Source: Gynurincola endophyticus (GTDB taxonomy: Bacteria; Bacteroidota; Bacteroidia; Chitinophagales; Chitinophagaceae). Taken from it: DNA of 64,000 nucleotides. Location: the NCBI RefSeq assembly GCF_003991195.1, contig NZ_RCWL01000008.1:599-64598 (forward strand). Direction: 5' to 3'. Shown here piece after piece: positions 17,362 to 26,167 of the stretch; positions within the stretch are counted from its first letter, which is position 1; every line of letters begins with the position of its first letter. The notes beneath the pieces were generated by a model. It saw only the letters and a program-made list of their open reading frames with translations, did no database searches and was not told the DNA's origin. Made by a program: the position numbers and the translations under genes.

Positions 17362-17693
17362 TCTTTTAATAACTGAATAATAATAATAGTGAGTATCACT
17401 ATCATTAAAATCAGAAAAATAGAATAAAGGCCCCATCTTACATCTGCAAGATAGTTGTATTTTCTTCGCGGATATTTATTGACATCGCTTCTCTTGAGTA
17501 TCTTTTGTTTAATGTCTTTTAAGGTATTGTCAATACTATCGGGGGTAGACAATTGTTCCAATCCTTCCATTGCATCCCACTCAAACTCATCATCTAAAAT
17601 AGATGCTTCTAAAGCATGGGCTTCCTCCTCAGACAATTCATGCTTGAGGTATTTCACCCATTCTTCGTTAGAAGGATGATCACTATTTTTCAT
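17358..17693 (-). CDS. Probable anti-sigma factor, single transmembrane helix
   Basis: 111 residues from the ATG at 17693. The N-terminal half is acidic and cytoplasmic (HPSNEEWVKYLKHELSEEEA, 'ILDDEFEWDAMEGLEQL'), and one helix is at the C-terminus (WGLYSIFLILMIVILTIIIIQ). This layout and its place directly behind an ECF sigma gene fit a membrane-tethered anti-sigma factor; it has no zinc-binding HxxxCxxC motif. An ATG at 17717 would overlap the sigma stop. The pairing is inferred from position. Confidence 0.6.
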   Translation of the reverse strand: MKNSDHPSNEEWVKYLKHELSEEEAHALEASILDDEFEWDAMEGLEQLSTPDSIDNTLKDIKQKILKRSDVNKYPRRKYNYLADVRWGLYSIFLILMIVILTIIIIQLLKD

Positions 17694-17709
17694 GATATGT
17701 TTTTTTCTT

Positions 17710-18258
17710 TTACCCATTTTCTAGCCAGCGTTTAAGATTTCGCTTACCGTTTTGTATATAACTTTTTACCTGTAACAAAGAGTAACCTGTTTCTGCTGCG
17801 ATTGTTTGGTAACTTTTCTTTTGATAGTAGAATAATTCGATGCAAACTTTTTGTTCGGGAGATAGATTTTCAATTCCCTTTTCCAATAAACTGATTTGCT
17901 TTTCTTTCTGGTGGTGTTCTTCCGTATCGGTCGTTTCTGTTGCTATAGTGAACTGTTCGTCAATAGGAAAGTTATTGTTTTTTTTCCTTAATTGCATAAA
18001 ACAGTAATTCTTTGTTACAATGAAGAGCCACGACTTGAAGTAAGTGATTGTTTGCTCTTGAATTACATCTATTACTTTTAAAAAAATCTGCTGAACAGCA
18101 TCTTTTGCCTGTTCTTCATCTTTCAGGTATTTTAACGAAACCCCATATACCATCATGCTGTAACGATCTAAAAGTTCGCCTAAATATGAACTTTCCTGCA
18201 ACTTTTTGTATCGTTGCAAGAGCTCAAAATCAGTCATATTTTTTATATCAACATGCAT
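17710..18258 (-). CDS. ECF-type RNA polymerase sigma factor
   Basis: 182 residues from ATG 18258 (a TTG lies one codon upstream). Region 2: 'LLDRYSMMVYGVSLKYLKDEEQAKDAVQQIFLKV' with 'FKSWLFIVTKNYCFMQLRKK'; region 4: 'LSPEQKVCIELFYYQKKSYQTIAAETGYSLLQVKSYIQNGKRNLKRWL'. Standard ECF length and layout. Expected to be held by the membrane protein encoded immediately after it and to direct a small regulon, possibly its own operon. Confidence 0.9.
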   Translation of the reverse strand: MHVDIKNMTDFELLQRYKKLQESSYLGELLDRYSMMVYGVSLKYLKDEEQAKDAVQQIFLKVIDVIQEQTITYFKSWLFIVTKNYCFMQLRKKNNNFPIDEQFTIATETTDTEEHHQKEKQISLLEKGIENLSPEQKVCIELFYYQKKSYQTIAAETGYSLLQVKSYIQNGKRNLKRWLENG

Positions 18259-18353
18259 CAAATAAAAGGTCCTTTCTACTATGATTAAAAATTACAGAAA
18301 ATCCATAAAAAATCTCCTCTTTTTTCTACCTTTCCATATATAATCTCTTTTCT

Positions 18354-19115
18354 ATGGCTATTGCTTACACTTGTAGTACCGTTGTTCCAATGCGTTCAGT
18401 TCCTGCTCATTCCGGTGAAACCGTTTCACAAATGTTGTTACTGGAAGGGGGGGAGGTATTGGAAGAAACCGATGATTTTGTTAAAGTAAAAGCTTTTTTA
18501 GAAGGGTATGAAGGCTGGGTAGCACGTAATCAGCTGGTGATTGTAAAAGAACCCCTGGCAGGCCTTCACACCGATTTTGTACTGAATGATATCAATGTTG
18601 CGATGATTAATCAACAGCGTGTTGTATTACCTGTTGCAACTCCTGTTCCTCAGCAAAAGAAAATAGAATTAGGCAATTACAGTTTTGATTTTTCATCTTT
18701 ACCTCAACCGGAGAATCGCCCACAATTTCAGTTGGATGAAATTAAAAAAGTTACTTACCGGATGCTGAATACGCCTTATTTATGGGGTGGACGCAGTTCT
18801 TTTGGGATAGATTGTAGCGGTTTTACACAATATTTTTATCGCTATTTCGGTTTGATTTTACCACGAGATGCTTATCAGCAGGTAGAAAAAGGTGAAACCA
18901 TCGGTTTTTTACAGGAATCAAAACCCGGTGACCTCGCTTATTTTGATAATGAGAAAGGCAGAATTGTACATGTAGGAATTTTGTTAGATAGTGAAACTAT
19001 TATTCATGCTTCCGGACTGGTTAGAATTGATCAGATCGACAGTGAAGGAATTGTGCATAAACAATGGGGAAAAAGAACACATAAACTACGGACGATTAAG
19101 AGAATTATTAATTAA
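18354..19115 (+). CDS. NlpC/P60 (C40) peptidase with SH3-like N-terminal domains
   Basis: 253 residues without an obvious signal peptide, so possibly cytoplasmic. N-terminal SH3b-like part (1-65: 'VPAHSGETVSQMLLLEGGEV', 'WVARNQLVIV'), then the C40 domain with the triad C154 (GIDCSGF), H206 (IVHVGIL) and H218 (IIHASG). The family cleaves gamma-D-Glu to diamino-acid bonds in peptidoglycan peptides; absence of export and the SH3 arrangement resemble YkfC-type enzymes used in muropeptide recycling. Divergent from the ECF sigma gene with 95 bp between. Confidence 0.88.
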   Translation: MAIAYTCSTVVPMRSVPAHSGETVSQMLLLEGGEVLEETDDFVKVKAFLEGYEGWVARNQLVIVKEPLAGLHTDFVLNDINVAMINQQRVVLPVATPVPQQKKIELGNYSFDFSSLPQPENRPQFQLDEIKKVTYRMLNTPYLWGGRSSFGIDCSGFTQYFYRYFGLILPRDAYQQVEKGETIGFLQESKPGDLAYFDNEKGRIVHVGILLDSETIIHASGLVRIDQIDSEGIVHKQWGKRTHKLRTIKRIIN

Positions 19116-19160
19116 TAATTAAAAGCGTTTTACTTTTTGGAATAACTTATAAATAAAAAA

Positions 19161-19189
19161 ATCCCTCTCCGGTAATATTGGAGAGGGAT
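19161..19189. terminator. Bidirectional terminator between the NlpC/P60 gene and ppa
   Basis: Perfect 10-bp stem ATCCCTCTCC / GGAGAGGGAT with A-run before and T-run after, so it works for both convergent genes. Confidence 0.92.
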
Positions 19190-19193
19190 TTTT

Positions 19194-19739
19194 TTATTTA
19201 TTTAAAAAGTTCTCTTTGTATGATTCGATGGATTCTTTAATAATTCCGTGAGCCATTTCTTTATTACCGAACTCTTCAACTTTTACTGATTTCTTTTCTA
19301 AAGTTTTATACTCTTCAAAGAAGTGACGTAATTCGTCAAAGAAGTGACGTGGTAATTCTTCAATATTGTTATAGTGATTTACGGTAGGGTCGTTTGCTGC
19401 TACTGCGATGATTTTATCATCTCCCTCGCCACCGTCTAACATTTGCATTACACCAATTACTTTGGCTTCTACTAAACACAATGCCTGAACTGCCTGTGAA
19501 GTGATTACTAAGATATCCAGCGGATCTTTATCTTCGCCGTAAGTCTGAGGAATAAAACCGTAGTTACAAGGGTAGTAAAATGAAGAATAAATGATTCTGT
19601 CAAGTTTCAGTAAACCACTTGCTTTATCTATTTCATATTTAGCTCTTGAGCCTTGAGGAATTTCAATCACTGCATTTACAATCCGAGGAGCATCTTCGCC
19701 GGTTGGAACACCATGCCACGGATGAGAAACTGTCATCAT
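19194..19739 (-). CDS. ppa: Inorganic pyrophosphatase (family I)
   Basis: 181 residues. It hydrolyses pyrophosphate to phosphate, pulling biosynthetic reactions forward. The signature [10 protein letters not shown] (D-x-D-P-x-D) holds metal-binding aspartates; '[24 protein letters not shown]', [11 protein letters not shown] and '[12 protein letters not shown]' complete the active site. Two consecutive ATGs are possible starts. The 5' untranslated region contains a hairpin (see 19771-19790). Confidence 0.95.
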   Translation of the reverse strand: MMTVSHPWHGVPTGEDAPRIVNAVIEIPQGSRAKYEIDKASGLLKLDRIIYSSFYYPCNYGFIPQTYGEDKDPLDILVITSQAVQALCLVEAKVIGVMQMLDGGEGDDKIIAVAANDPTVNHYNNIEELPRHFFDELRHFFEEYKTLEKKSVKVEEFGNKEMAHGIIKESIESYKENFLNK

Positions 19740-19770
19740 TTGATCTTTGGTTAAAATTAATTATATAGAA

Positions 19771-19806
19771 TAATCTTTATACAAAGATTATTGGGGTGCA
19801 AAGATA
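19771..19806 (-). promoter_or_regulatory. Candidate ppa promoter -7 box with a hairpin at the predicted mRNA 5' end
   Basis: On the minus strand TATCTTTG (19799-19806) fits the Bacteroidota -7 element TAnnTTTG; I see no good -33 TTG at 19-21 bp. Just downstream TAATCTTT-ATAC-AAAGATTA (19771-19790) can fold into a perfect 8-bp hairpin at the start of the transcript. Confidence 0.4.
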
Positions 19807-19874
19807 GCACTAGCAAGCAATCGATGGTGAAAAAAATAAACTTAATTGGTTAATTTTTAGGAAAATCTACGCAA

Positions 19875-20231
19875 TCATTTGCATAAATACCAACCAAGAA
19901 ATGCAAATATAATACACAAAGCGGAGGATGTCAAGATATAAACAAGTGCTAAATAGACATTGCCGTTTCTGATCAGCTGCATATTTTCAAGTGCAAAGCT
20001 GGAAAAGGTAGTGAACCCACCGCAAAATCCAACCATCCCCAACCATTTTCCTTCTCTTGCCCAAAAATCAGATTGTTCGGCCTTAGCGGCGAGCAATCCG
20101 ATAATAAAACTACCCAGAATATTGATCAGGAAAGTACTCCAGGGATAGTTTTTTACAGTAATCCACTGCTGGATACCGTATCTGCTAATGGCACCTAATG
20201 CGCCTCCCAGAGCAATCCAAAAATAACTCAT
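19875..20231 (-). CDS. crcB: Fluoride channel Fluc/CrcB
   Basis: 118 residues, four transmembrane helices. Family motifs: 'GGALGAISRYGIQQW', 'PWSTFLINILGSFIIGLL' (pore Asn in NILGSF) and GGFTTFSSFALEN (phenylalanine box and Na+ site). It exports fluoride as a dual-topology dimer in the inner membrane. It starts 4 bp after the preceding lipoprotein gene, so it is translated from that transcript; there is no room for its own fluoride riboswitch. Confidence 0.93.
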   Translation of the reverse strand: MSYFWIALGGALGAISRYGIQQWITVKNYPWSTFLINILGSFIIGLLAAKAEQSDFWAREGKWLGMVGFCGGFTTFSSFALENMQLIRNGNVYLALVYILTSSALCIIFAFLGWYLCK

Positions 20232-20235
20232 TCTG

Positions 20236-20631
20236 TTAATGTACTGTTTTAAGGTCTACCAGCCATTCACCGTCTATTTTTAATACTGTAATGCTGGTAG
20301 TGTCTTTCGGTTTATAGCTGTTTGAGTATACAAAATGCATAGTGGAATCATCCACATTCGTCAGCTCAATCATATTGATGCTGGATTCTCTGTATTCTCT
20401 TTTTTCTTCTACTGATAATTTCTGATAAACGTTTGTTTTCCATTTGTCGAATAAGAAAACATTCGAACTATCCTTGTATAAATAAAATTTAGCCCTGTCA
20501 ATATCACCATTCAGGCTGGCACGTACGAATTCTCTGCCTGCATCCACTGCATTTTCCGCTTTTTTCATACGCGAATCGCAACTTACCAACGCAATTGTTG
20601 CAATCAGTACTAAAAGAATAGTATTTTTCAT
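20236..20631 (-). CDS. Small lipoprotein with a DUF4878-like domain
   Basis: 131 residues with lipobox ALVSC (Cys about 19). The mature part 'AENAVDAGREFVRASLNGDIDRAKFYLYKDS' through 'VLKIDGEWLVDLKTVH' has the helix-then-strands shape of the NTF2-like DUF4878 family. Periplasmic side of a membrane; function unknown. Lies between phoH (35 bp upstream) and crcB (4 bp downstream) in one apparent operon. Confidence 0.72.
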   Translation of the reverse strand: MKNTILLVLIATIALVSCDSRMKKAENAVDAGREFVRASLNGDIDRAKFYLYKDSSNVFLFDKWKTNVYQKLSVEEKREYRESSINMIELTNVDDSTMHFVYSNSYKPKDTTSITVLKIDGEWLVDLKTVH

Positions 20632-20666
20632 ACCTCTAAATTAACCTTTTATCCGTGAACTGTAGT

Positions 20667-21701
20667 TTATTTCTCTTCTTTATCCTGGTCTGCCACTTTT
20701 TTAACCTCTTTCCTGTCTAGTTTTTTAAAGGCTTCCTGCTGGGCCTGCTCTTTTTGATGCTCTTTGTCATACGCCTTGATGATAGCTTTTACTAACCGGT
20801 GACGAACTACATCTTCTTCATCGAGCTCAATATGTGCGATGCCCGGAATATTTCTAAGAATCCGTGCTGCTTTTTCCAAACCTGATTTCTGGTTTTTAGG
20901 AAGGTCGACCTGTGTCATGTCGCCGGTAATAATCGCTTTTGCGTTAGCTCCGATACGGGTTAAAAACATTTTTAACTGTAAATCGGTAGAGTTTTGTGCT
21001 TCGTCAAGAATGATAAATGCATGATCGAGTGTTCTACCCCTCATATAAGCCAGTGGTGCAATCTCAATTACACGGTTATTCATGTAATAAGCCAGCTTGT
21101 CAGACGGTATCATATCGTCTAATGCATCATATAATGGACGCAGATAGGGATCAATTTTTTCTTTCAGGTCGCCCGGTAAAAATCCTAAACTTTCTCCGGC
21201 TTCTACTGCCGGCCTTGTTAAAATGATTTTTTTTACGGCTTTATTTTTTAATGCACGTACTGCTAATGCAACGGCTGTATAAGTTTTTCCGGTACCGGCA
21301 GGACCAATAGCGAAAACGATATCATTTTTTTCTGCTACCTGTACTAATCTTTTTTGATTAAGTGTTTTGGCACGCACTGTTTTACCACCGGGGCCGATTA
21401 CCAGAATATCATTGAAGTTCCTTTCTTTGAAGTTGTCTTCGCCCTGTTGTTCTTCGCCTAATAATTTGTCAAAATATTCGTCGCTGATATGTCCGCTTCT
21501 TTCCACGTATTGAATGAGCAATTCAACTTTTTTCTTTACTTCTTCAATTTGCTCCGGTGCTCCCTGTAGTTTTAATTGTTGACCTCTGGCTAATATTTTT
21601 ACCAAAGGAAATCTCTTTTTTAAAATGTCAAGTTTAGAGTTGTTCACTCCAAAAAAATCGATGGGATTTACCGTTTCGAAAGTGATTATAGTTTCTGTCA
21701 A
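20667..21701 (-). CDS. phoH: PhoH-family ATPase
   Basis: 344 residues. The start is TTG at 21701: no Met occurs early and an in-frame stop lies two codons upstream. N-terminal KH-like segment (1-90: '[27 protein letters not shown]'), then the PhoH ATPase with Walker [14 protein letters not shown], '[39 protein letters not shown]' and Walker [11 protein letters not shown]. PhoH proteins are linked to RNA/ribosome metabolism, often with YbeY. First gene of a likely three-gene operon with the lipoprotein and crcB. Confidence 0.92.
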   Translation of the reverse strand: MTETIITFETVNPIDFFGVNNSKLDILKKRFPLVKILARGQQLKLQGAPEQIEEVKKKVELLIQYVERSGHISDEYFDKLLGEEQQGEDNFKERNFNDILVIGPGGKTVRAKTLNQKRLVQVAEKNDIVFAIGPAGTGKTYTAVALAVRALKNKAVKKIILTRPAVEAGESLGFLPGDLKEKIDPYLRPLYDALDDMIPSDKLAYYMNNRVIEIAPLAYMRGRTLDHAFIILDEAQNSTDLQLKMFLTRIGANAKAIITGDMTQVDLPKNQKSGLEKAARILRNIPGIAHIELDEEDVVRHRLVKAIIKAYDKEHQKEQAQQEAFKKLDRKEVKKVADQDKEEK

Positions 21702-21772
21702 GTGCTATGTTTTTTACTACGTTAAATCTAATTTCTTCTACTGGTGTTACAAAGTTAAATATCTTATAGAGA

Positions 21773-22519
21773 TTACAATACAAATCTATTGCCTTTGTCT
21801 GCTGCATCCAGTATTCTCATGCGGTAAGCCTGCATAGCAGTATTACCTAGTTTTTTAATCAGGCGATGGTTTACAAAAGCACCGATGGGTGCGCCGATAA
21901 TTGGAATCAATTGTGCCAGTTTTGCCAGGTCAAGATAATCTCTGTATTGTTGTTGAAACTGTAACCAGTCAAATGTATGAATATCATCAGGAAGTGTGGT
22001 TTGAAATTCGTTCCAGTTTTCAAGAATCTCAAATGTTTGTTGCTGGGTTTCCTTGCTGGAGAAAGTTAATTGAAATACATACAGAATGAAAATCCGTTCT
22101 TTATGATCTTTTACATCAAATCCGTAAAGGCCTGCGATATCAAATAATAACTTTAATTTAATACTCAGTAACAGTGGAAAATCTGCTATGCCCAATAATA
22201 ATCCGGCTCCACCTGTTACAGCTCCTTCAATGGCTCCCGTTGTTTTATATTGGTCAATACGTTTCAGTATTTCCATTTCCCTTTCAATAAAAGGTGTAGA
22301 TTCTTTGGGCCTTGGTGAAATATACCTGGCTCCAAACAAAACACCGCGAACCATTTCCTTTACTATTTTAGTAATGGAATCGTGCCATACTTTTGGATAG
22401 ATTTTATTGATTCGTTTTTGTAGAGCGGCTACCCGTTTATTCACAAACGATGGGTTACGCCGCATCTGTTTTTTCCACTTGTCAACTATTTTCCGGATAT
22501 AATCAATATAGTCACTCAT
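21773..22519 (-). CDS. EcsC-family protein
   Basis: 248 residues. The central glycine-rich hydrophobic block 'GAIEGAVTGGAGLLLGIADFPLLLSIKLKLLFDIAGLYGFD' and 'KLAQLIPIIGAPIGAFVNHRLI' are characteristic of EcsC, named after the third gene of the B. subtilis ecs ABC transporter operon; the biochemical role is unknown. Membrane-associated helices likely. Starts 26 bp after the MBL-fold gene, probably co-transcribed. Confidence 0.85.
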   Translation of the reverse strand: MSDYIDYIRKIVDKWKKQMRRNPSFVNKRVAALQKRINKIYPKVWHDSITKIVKEMVRGVLFGARYISPRPKESTPFIEREMEILKRIDQYKTTGAIEGAVTGGAGLLLGIADFPLLLSIKLKLLFDIAGLYGFDVKDHKERIFILYVFQLTFSSKETQQQTFEILENWNEFQTTLPDDIHTFDWLQFQQQYRDYLDLAKLAQLIPIIGAPIGAFVNHRLIKKLGNTAMQAYRMRILDAADKGNRFVL

Positions 22520-22545
22520 ACTACTTTAATATACGAAAAAAAGCA

Positions 22546-23640
22546 TTAGTACAACCACCAGTTATTAACAGATTTTGCAGGTTGGTTAAATTTTACAACT
22601 GCTCCGATTGTCGGAGTAATTAAGGTGAAATGTCCGGTGTTTTTAAAGTCTGATACATTTCTCAAAGGGGCATCCCAATCATGATAAGCCAGAGAGAATT
22701 TACTATTATGAACCGGCACCATATATTTTGTATGTATGTCATTGGCAGCCTGGATGCATTCATTGGGGTGCATGTGAATAGCAGGCCAGTAAGCATCGTA
22801 CTGTCCGTTTTCGAGAAATGCCCATTCAATAGAAAATTTTTCTCCTATCTGCTTAAAATGTGGGCCGTAACCACTGTCGCCGCCGATATATATTTTTTGT
22901 TGCTGTGAATAGAGTACAAAAGATGTCCAGAGTGTATTGTTTCGTCTAAACCATCTGCCCGAAAAATGTTGTGCAGGCGTAGCGGTAAAATGTAAAGAGC
23001 CGAGCTGTATCGATTGCCACCAGTCCAGTTCATGAATGACTGAGGTATCAAATCCCCATTTCTCAAAATGTGCACTCACACCCAATGTTGTAATGATCTT
23101 TTTTATTTTTGGTTTTAGCTGACAGATCGTGCGATAGTCTAAGTGATCCCAGTGATCGTGGGTGATCACCAGATAGTCAATCACAGGCAGATCTTCCGGG
23201 GTATAGCGATAAGTCATTTTAAAAGACTTCAGTCCGAGTCCGAGAGGAGATATTGAACGGCTTAAAACGGGGTCAACAAGAATGGTTTTACCGTCAAGTA
23301 TCATTAAATAGCTGGAATGTCCGAGCCAGATAAACTGATCAATAGTTAAGTCTATAGCAGGAAATGCCAGATTTTTAATGGGGGAGTCAGGAAATGCTCT
23401 TTTGGGTTTACCGTTTAAAAGTTTTTTGATGAGTTTTCCGGCATTTACTCCCTCGGCCATTGATTGTACGGGTAGTTCATTATGAAATCGTCCGTTTTTA
23501 AATTGCAGTGATTGTTGAAAGAGGCCTGATTTAAGTTGTTTTGAAAGGCGTATAGATCCGATCGCCCGTAAGCGTTGCAGGATGTATAACAGAAGGAAGA
23601 GCAACAGGAGAGAAGTTAATACGGCAACCAGATAAACCAT
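22546..23640 (-). CDS. Membrane-anchored metallo-beta-lactamase-fold hydrolase (NAPE-PLD/UlaG-like)
   Basis: 364 residues with an N-terminal membrane helix (LVAVLTSLLLLFLLLYIL). Zinc motif THDHWDHLDY, 'FIWLGHSSYLMILDGKTILVDPV', IYIGGDSGYG and 'AIHMHPNECIQ' match the romA/NAPE-PLD-like group of MBL proteins, which act on lipid phosphodiesters in some members; the substrate here is unknown. Probably faces the cytoplasm or periplasm on the inner membrane. Upstream of ecsC-like gene in an apparent two-gene unit. Confidence 0.85.
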   Translation of the reverse strand: MVYLVAVLTSLLLLFLLLYILQRLRAIGSIRLSKQLKSGLFQQSLQFKNGRFHNELPVQSMAEGVNAGKLIKKLLNGKPKRAFPDSPIKNLAFPAIDLTIDQFIWLGHSSYLMILDGKTILVDPVLSRSISPLGLGLKSFKMTYRYTPEDLPVIDYLVITHDHWDHLDYRTICQLKPKIKKIITTLGVSAHFEKWGFDTSVIHELDWWQSIQLGSLHFTATPAQHFSGRWFRRNNTLWTSFVLYSQQQKIYIGGDSGYGPHFKQIGEKFSIEWAFLENGQYDAYWPAIHMHPNECIQAANDIHTKYMVPVHNSKFSLAYHDWDAPLRNVSDFKNTGHFTLITPTIGAVVKFNQPAKSVNNWWLY

Positions 23641-23678
23641 GAGTGAAAATAATGAATGTCGGCAAAAAAGAAAAAAAA

Positions 23679-23698
23679 ACAGACCGTTGAAGGTCTGT
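23679..23698 (-). terminator. Terminator after the 90-residue protein gene
   Basis: ACAGACC / GGTCTGT stem with a 6-nt loop and, on the minus strand, a run of nine T. Separates the small gene at 23706 from the MBL-fold gene. Confidence 0.8.
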
Positions 23699-23705
23699 AT
23701 TTATT

Positions 23706-23978
23706 TTAAGCTTTAGAGCTTTCGTCTTCAAGAATTTCGTGGAGTTTACTTTCAGTGTCTATTACCCACTTAGGAAGTTGTTGGGGCTGAATTCTCCAGT
23801 TCAGTGATTCGTCTTTCTGAACTCTGAAGAGAATCCGGTTACCTCTGTCATCTACAACATCTACTGTGAAGATACCTTCATTTTCACCACCTAACTTTCT
23901 AAAGTTAAACTCTCTTAGTCTACCCTCAACTTTTAGAAGTTTTGTAAACTGAACGTTTTTTACAAATTGTATCCTCAT
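23706..23978 (-). CDS. Small conserved hypothetical protein
   Basis: 90 residues from ATG 23978 (MRIQFVKNVQFTKLLKVEG); the ORF extends three codons upstream only with TTG. Soluble, mixed strand/helix, with 'FTVDVVDDRGNRILFRVQKD' and 'QPQQLPKWVID'. I do not recognise the family. Monocistronic with its own terminator, and 146-bp-plus leader whose only promoter-like feature is TATCTTTG on the minus strand at 24130-24137. Confidence 0.65.
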   Translation of the reverse strand: MRIQFVKNVQFTKLLKVEGRLREFNFRKLGGENEGIFTVDVVDDRGNRILFRVQKDESLNWRIQPQQLPKWVIDTESKLHEILEDESSKA

Positions 23979-24182
23979 AATGACCAATAAATAAATTAAA
24001 GAATGACGTTGAAAACCATTTTGTGTGTTATGACAAAAACAGTTCCAATTTTTGAATTAAAGACATGTTCTGAAACATATTTTTAATCAGATAATCACAT
24101 AGGAAGAGGGTTATAAGGGATATCGGTCACAAAGATACCGAATTTTCAGCACCGCTAGGAGGAAATACTTACGATTGTGTAA

Positions 24183-24214
24183 AAAAAAGCAGGCGAAAAA
24201 TTGCCTGCTTTTTT
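24183..24214. terminator. Terminator downstream of ahcY
   Basis: AAAAAAGCAGGC / GCCTGCTTTTTT, a 12-bp stem with an 8-nt loop and T-runs on both strands. 32 bp after the ahcY stop. Confidence 0.9.
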
Positions 24215-24245
24215 AAGTATTTGAGTATTAAACTTCTGTACTTTT

Positions 24246-25565
24246 TTAGTATCTGTAATGGTCAGCTTTGAATGGACCATTTTTAGGGATACCTAAATAT
24301 TCGGCTTGTTCTTCAGTCAGTTCGTCGAGCTCTACTCCGATTTTAGCGAGGTGTAAACGTGCTACTTTTTCATCGAGGTGTTTCGGTAAAACGTATACTT
24401 TGTTTTCGTATTGATCGGTGTTTGTCCACAATTCGATCTGAGCAAGTGTCTGATTGGTGAAAGAATTACTCATAACGAAGCTTGGGTGGCCTGTAGCGCA
24501 GCCGAGGTTCACGAGTCTTCCTTCAGCCAGGATGATCACATCTCTGCCTTCAATGTTGTAGATGTCAACCTGAGGTTTGATGGTATCTTTCGTATGTCCG
24601 TAGTTTTTGTTTAACCAGGCCATATCGATTTCGATATCGAAGTGTCCGATGTTACAAACGATTGCTTTGTCTTTCATTACTCTGAAATGTTTTTCAGTGA
24701 TCAGGTCTCTGCAACCTGATGCTGTAACGATGATATCAGCTTCTTTTACGGCGTCGATCATTTTTTTCACTTCAAACCCGTCCATTGCAGCCTGTAAAGC
24801 GCAGATAGGATCGATTTCAGTTACAATTACGCGGCAACCGGCACCTGCTAAAGAGGCGGCAGAACCTTTACCTACGTCGCCATAGCTACCTACTACAGCT
24901 ACTTTACCGGCAAGCATAACATCTGTAGCACGACGGATCGCATCTACCAGACTTTCTTTACAACCGTATTTGTTATCGAATTTAGATTTGGTTACCGAAT
25001 CGTTTACGTTGATGGCAGGAATTGGTAAAGTACCTTTTGCCATTCTTTCGTAAAGGCGGTGAACGCCGGTAGTTGTTTCTTCAGAAAGTCCTTTAACGTG
25101 TTGTACTAATTCAGGGTATTTATCAAAAACGATGTTTGTTAAGTCACCACCATCGTCAAGAATCATATTTAAAGGACGGTCAGCGCCGCCGAAGAACAAG
25201 GTTTGTTCAATGCACCATTCAGCTTCTTCGTTTGTTTGGCCTTTCCATGCGAATACTCCGATTCCTGCAGCGGCGATTGCAGCGGCAGCGTGATCCTGAG
25301 TAGAGAATATATTACAAGAACTCCATCTTACTTCAGCACCTAATGCTACTAAAGTTTCAATTAAAACGGCAGTTTGAATTGTCATGTGTAAACAACCGGC
25401 AACACGAGCACCCTTTAAAGGTTGAGAAGCACCGTATTCAGCGCGTAACGCCATTAAACCGGGCATTTCTGCTTCGGCCAAACGAATTTCCTTGCGACCC
25501 CACTCAGCCAGGCTGATATCTTTCACTTTATAGGGTAATGTAAAATCAATTGTTTTAGTAGACAT
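24246..25565 (-). CDS. ahcY: Adenosylhomocysteinase
   Basis: 439 residues, normal length. It hydrolyses S-adenosylhomocysteine to adenosine and homocysteine, relieving product inhibition of methyltransferases. Visible: substrate domain '[25 protein letters not shown]' and '[15 protein letters not shown]', NAD-binding [14 protein letters not shown], '[11 protein letters not shown]', and the C-terminal [12 protein letters not shown] ... DHYRY. Own promoter and terminator, so monocistronic. Confidence 0.97.
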   Translation of the reverse strand: MSTKTIDFTLPYKVKDISLAEWGRKEIRLAEAEMPGLMALRAEYGASQPLKGARVAGCLHMTIQTAVLIETLVALGAEVRWSSCNIFSTQDHAAAAIAAAGIGVFAWKGQTNEEAEWCIEQTLFFGGADRPLNMILDDGGDLTNIVFDKYPELVQHVKGLSEETTTGVHRLYERMAKGTLPIPAINVNDSVTKSKFDNKYGCKESLVDAIRRATDVMLAGKVAVVGSYGDVGKGSAASLAGAGCRVIVTEIDPICALQAAMDGFEVKKMIDAVKEADIIVTASGCRDLITEKHFRVMKDKAIVCNIGHFDIEIDMAWLNKNYGHTKDTIKPQVDIYNIEGRDVIILAEGRLVNLGCATGHPSFVMSNSFTNQTLAQIELWTNTDQYENKVYVLPKHLDEKVARLHLAKIGVELDELTEEQAEYLGIPKNGPFKADHYRY

Positions 25566-25605
25566 AGTCGTTATTTTTTTAAAGGAGCATCACTCCATTG
25601 AATTG

Positions 25606-25635
25606 CAAAATTACTGATTCAATCTGTTCGATCAA
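25606..25635 (-). promoter_or_regulatory. Bacteroidota-type promoter of ahcY
   Basis: On the minus strand TTG (25635-25633), 19-bp spacer, TAATTTTG (25613-25606), an exact match to the -33/-7 form TTG-N19-TAnnTTTG. Predicted start near 25600, 35 bp before the ATG. Confidence 0.65.
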
Positions 25636-25671
25636 TACTATTTGAAAGGTAATTATGAGGTAAAGTATTTT

Positions 25672-26088
25672 TTAAGAATGTTCCTGAGCAATATCTGCTA
25701 CAGTTCTTTTCTCCAGAATTTTCAGGGTCGAGTCTCTTACCTGTATCATAACATCATTCAGGCCGCATTGTTGTTCATCGCAGTTATTACAGCGTTCGTA
25801 GAAATATAGGCTGACGCAGGGTAACATCGCAATCGGGCCGTCTATTAAGCGGAGAATCTTTGCCATCGATACATTTTTGGGTGATTCTCTGAAAAAATAA
25901 CCCCCGCCTTTTCCCTTTTTACTGTCTAGTATATCTGCTTTTTTTAATTCTAACAGTATATTTTCCAGAAATTTAAGAGGGATTTTTTTCTTTTCAGCTA
26001 TTTCAGCAATTAAAATAGGTCTGTTATCTGGCTGGCTGGCCATATACATAAGTGCTTTAAATGCGTATTGAGCTTTTTTAGAAAGCAT
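25672..26088 (-). CDS. Rrf2-family transcriptional regulator
   Basis: 138 residues. Winged helix at the N-terminus ('MLSKKAQYAFKALMYMAS', 'LIAEIAEKKKIPLKFLENILLELKKADIL', 'KGKGGGYFF'). Cysteines at 91, 100, 103 and 108 (ERCNNCDEQQCG) could ligate an Fe-S cluster as in IscR/NsrR/RsrR-type members. 79 bp downstream of dapB's end and 106 bp upstream of ahcY; targets unknown. Confidence 0.9.
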   Translation of the reverse strand: MLSKKAQYAFKALMYMASQPDNRPILIAEIAEKKKIPLKFLENILLELKKADILDSKKGKGGGYFFRESPKNVSMAKILRLIDGPIAMLPCVSLYFYERCNNCDEQQCGLNDVMIQVRDSTLKILEKRTVADIAQEHS

Positions 26089-26167
26089 GATTTAGGTATT
26101 GTATTACAAATGAACAGAGATGATTTGCGATGATTACAATATAAGGATTTGTTTGTTAAAATAGTAA

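Noticed and set aside
20232-20235. Fluoride riboswitch for crcB
   Set aside because: crcB follows the lipoprotein gene by 4 bp, leaving no leader, and the upstream gene's leader shows no matching structure that I can recognise.
25566-25671. Possible SAH or SAM riboswitch before ahcY
   Set aside because: Only 106 bp separate the genes, a plain promoter fits within it and leaves a 35-nt leader, too short for the known classes.
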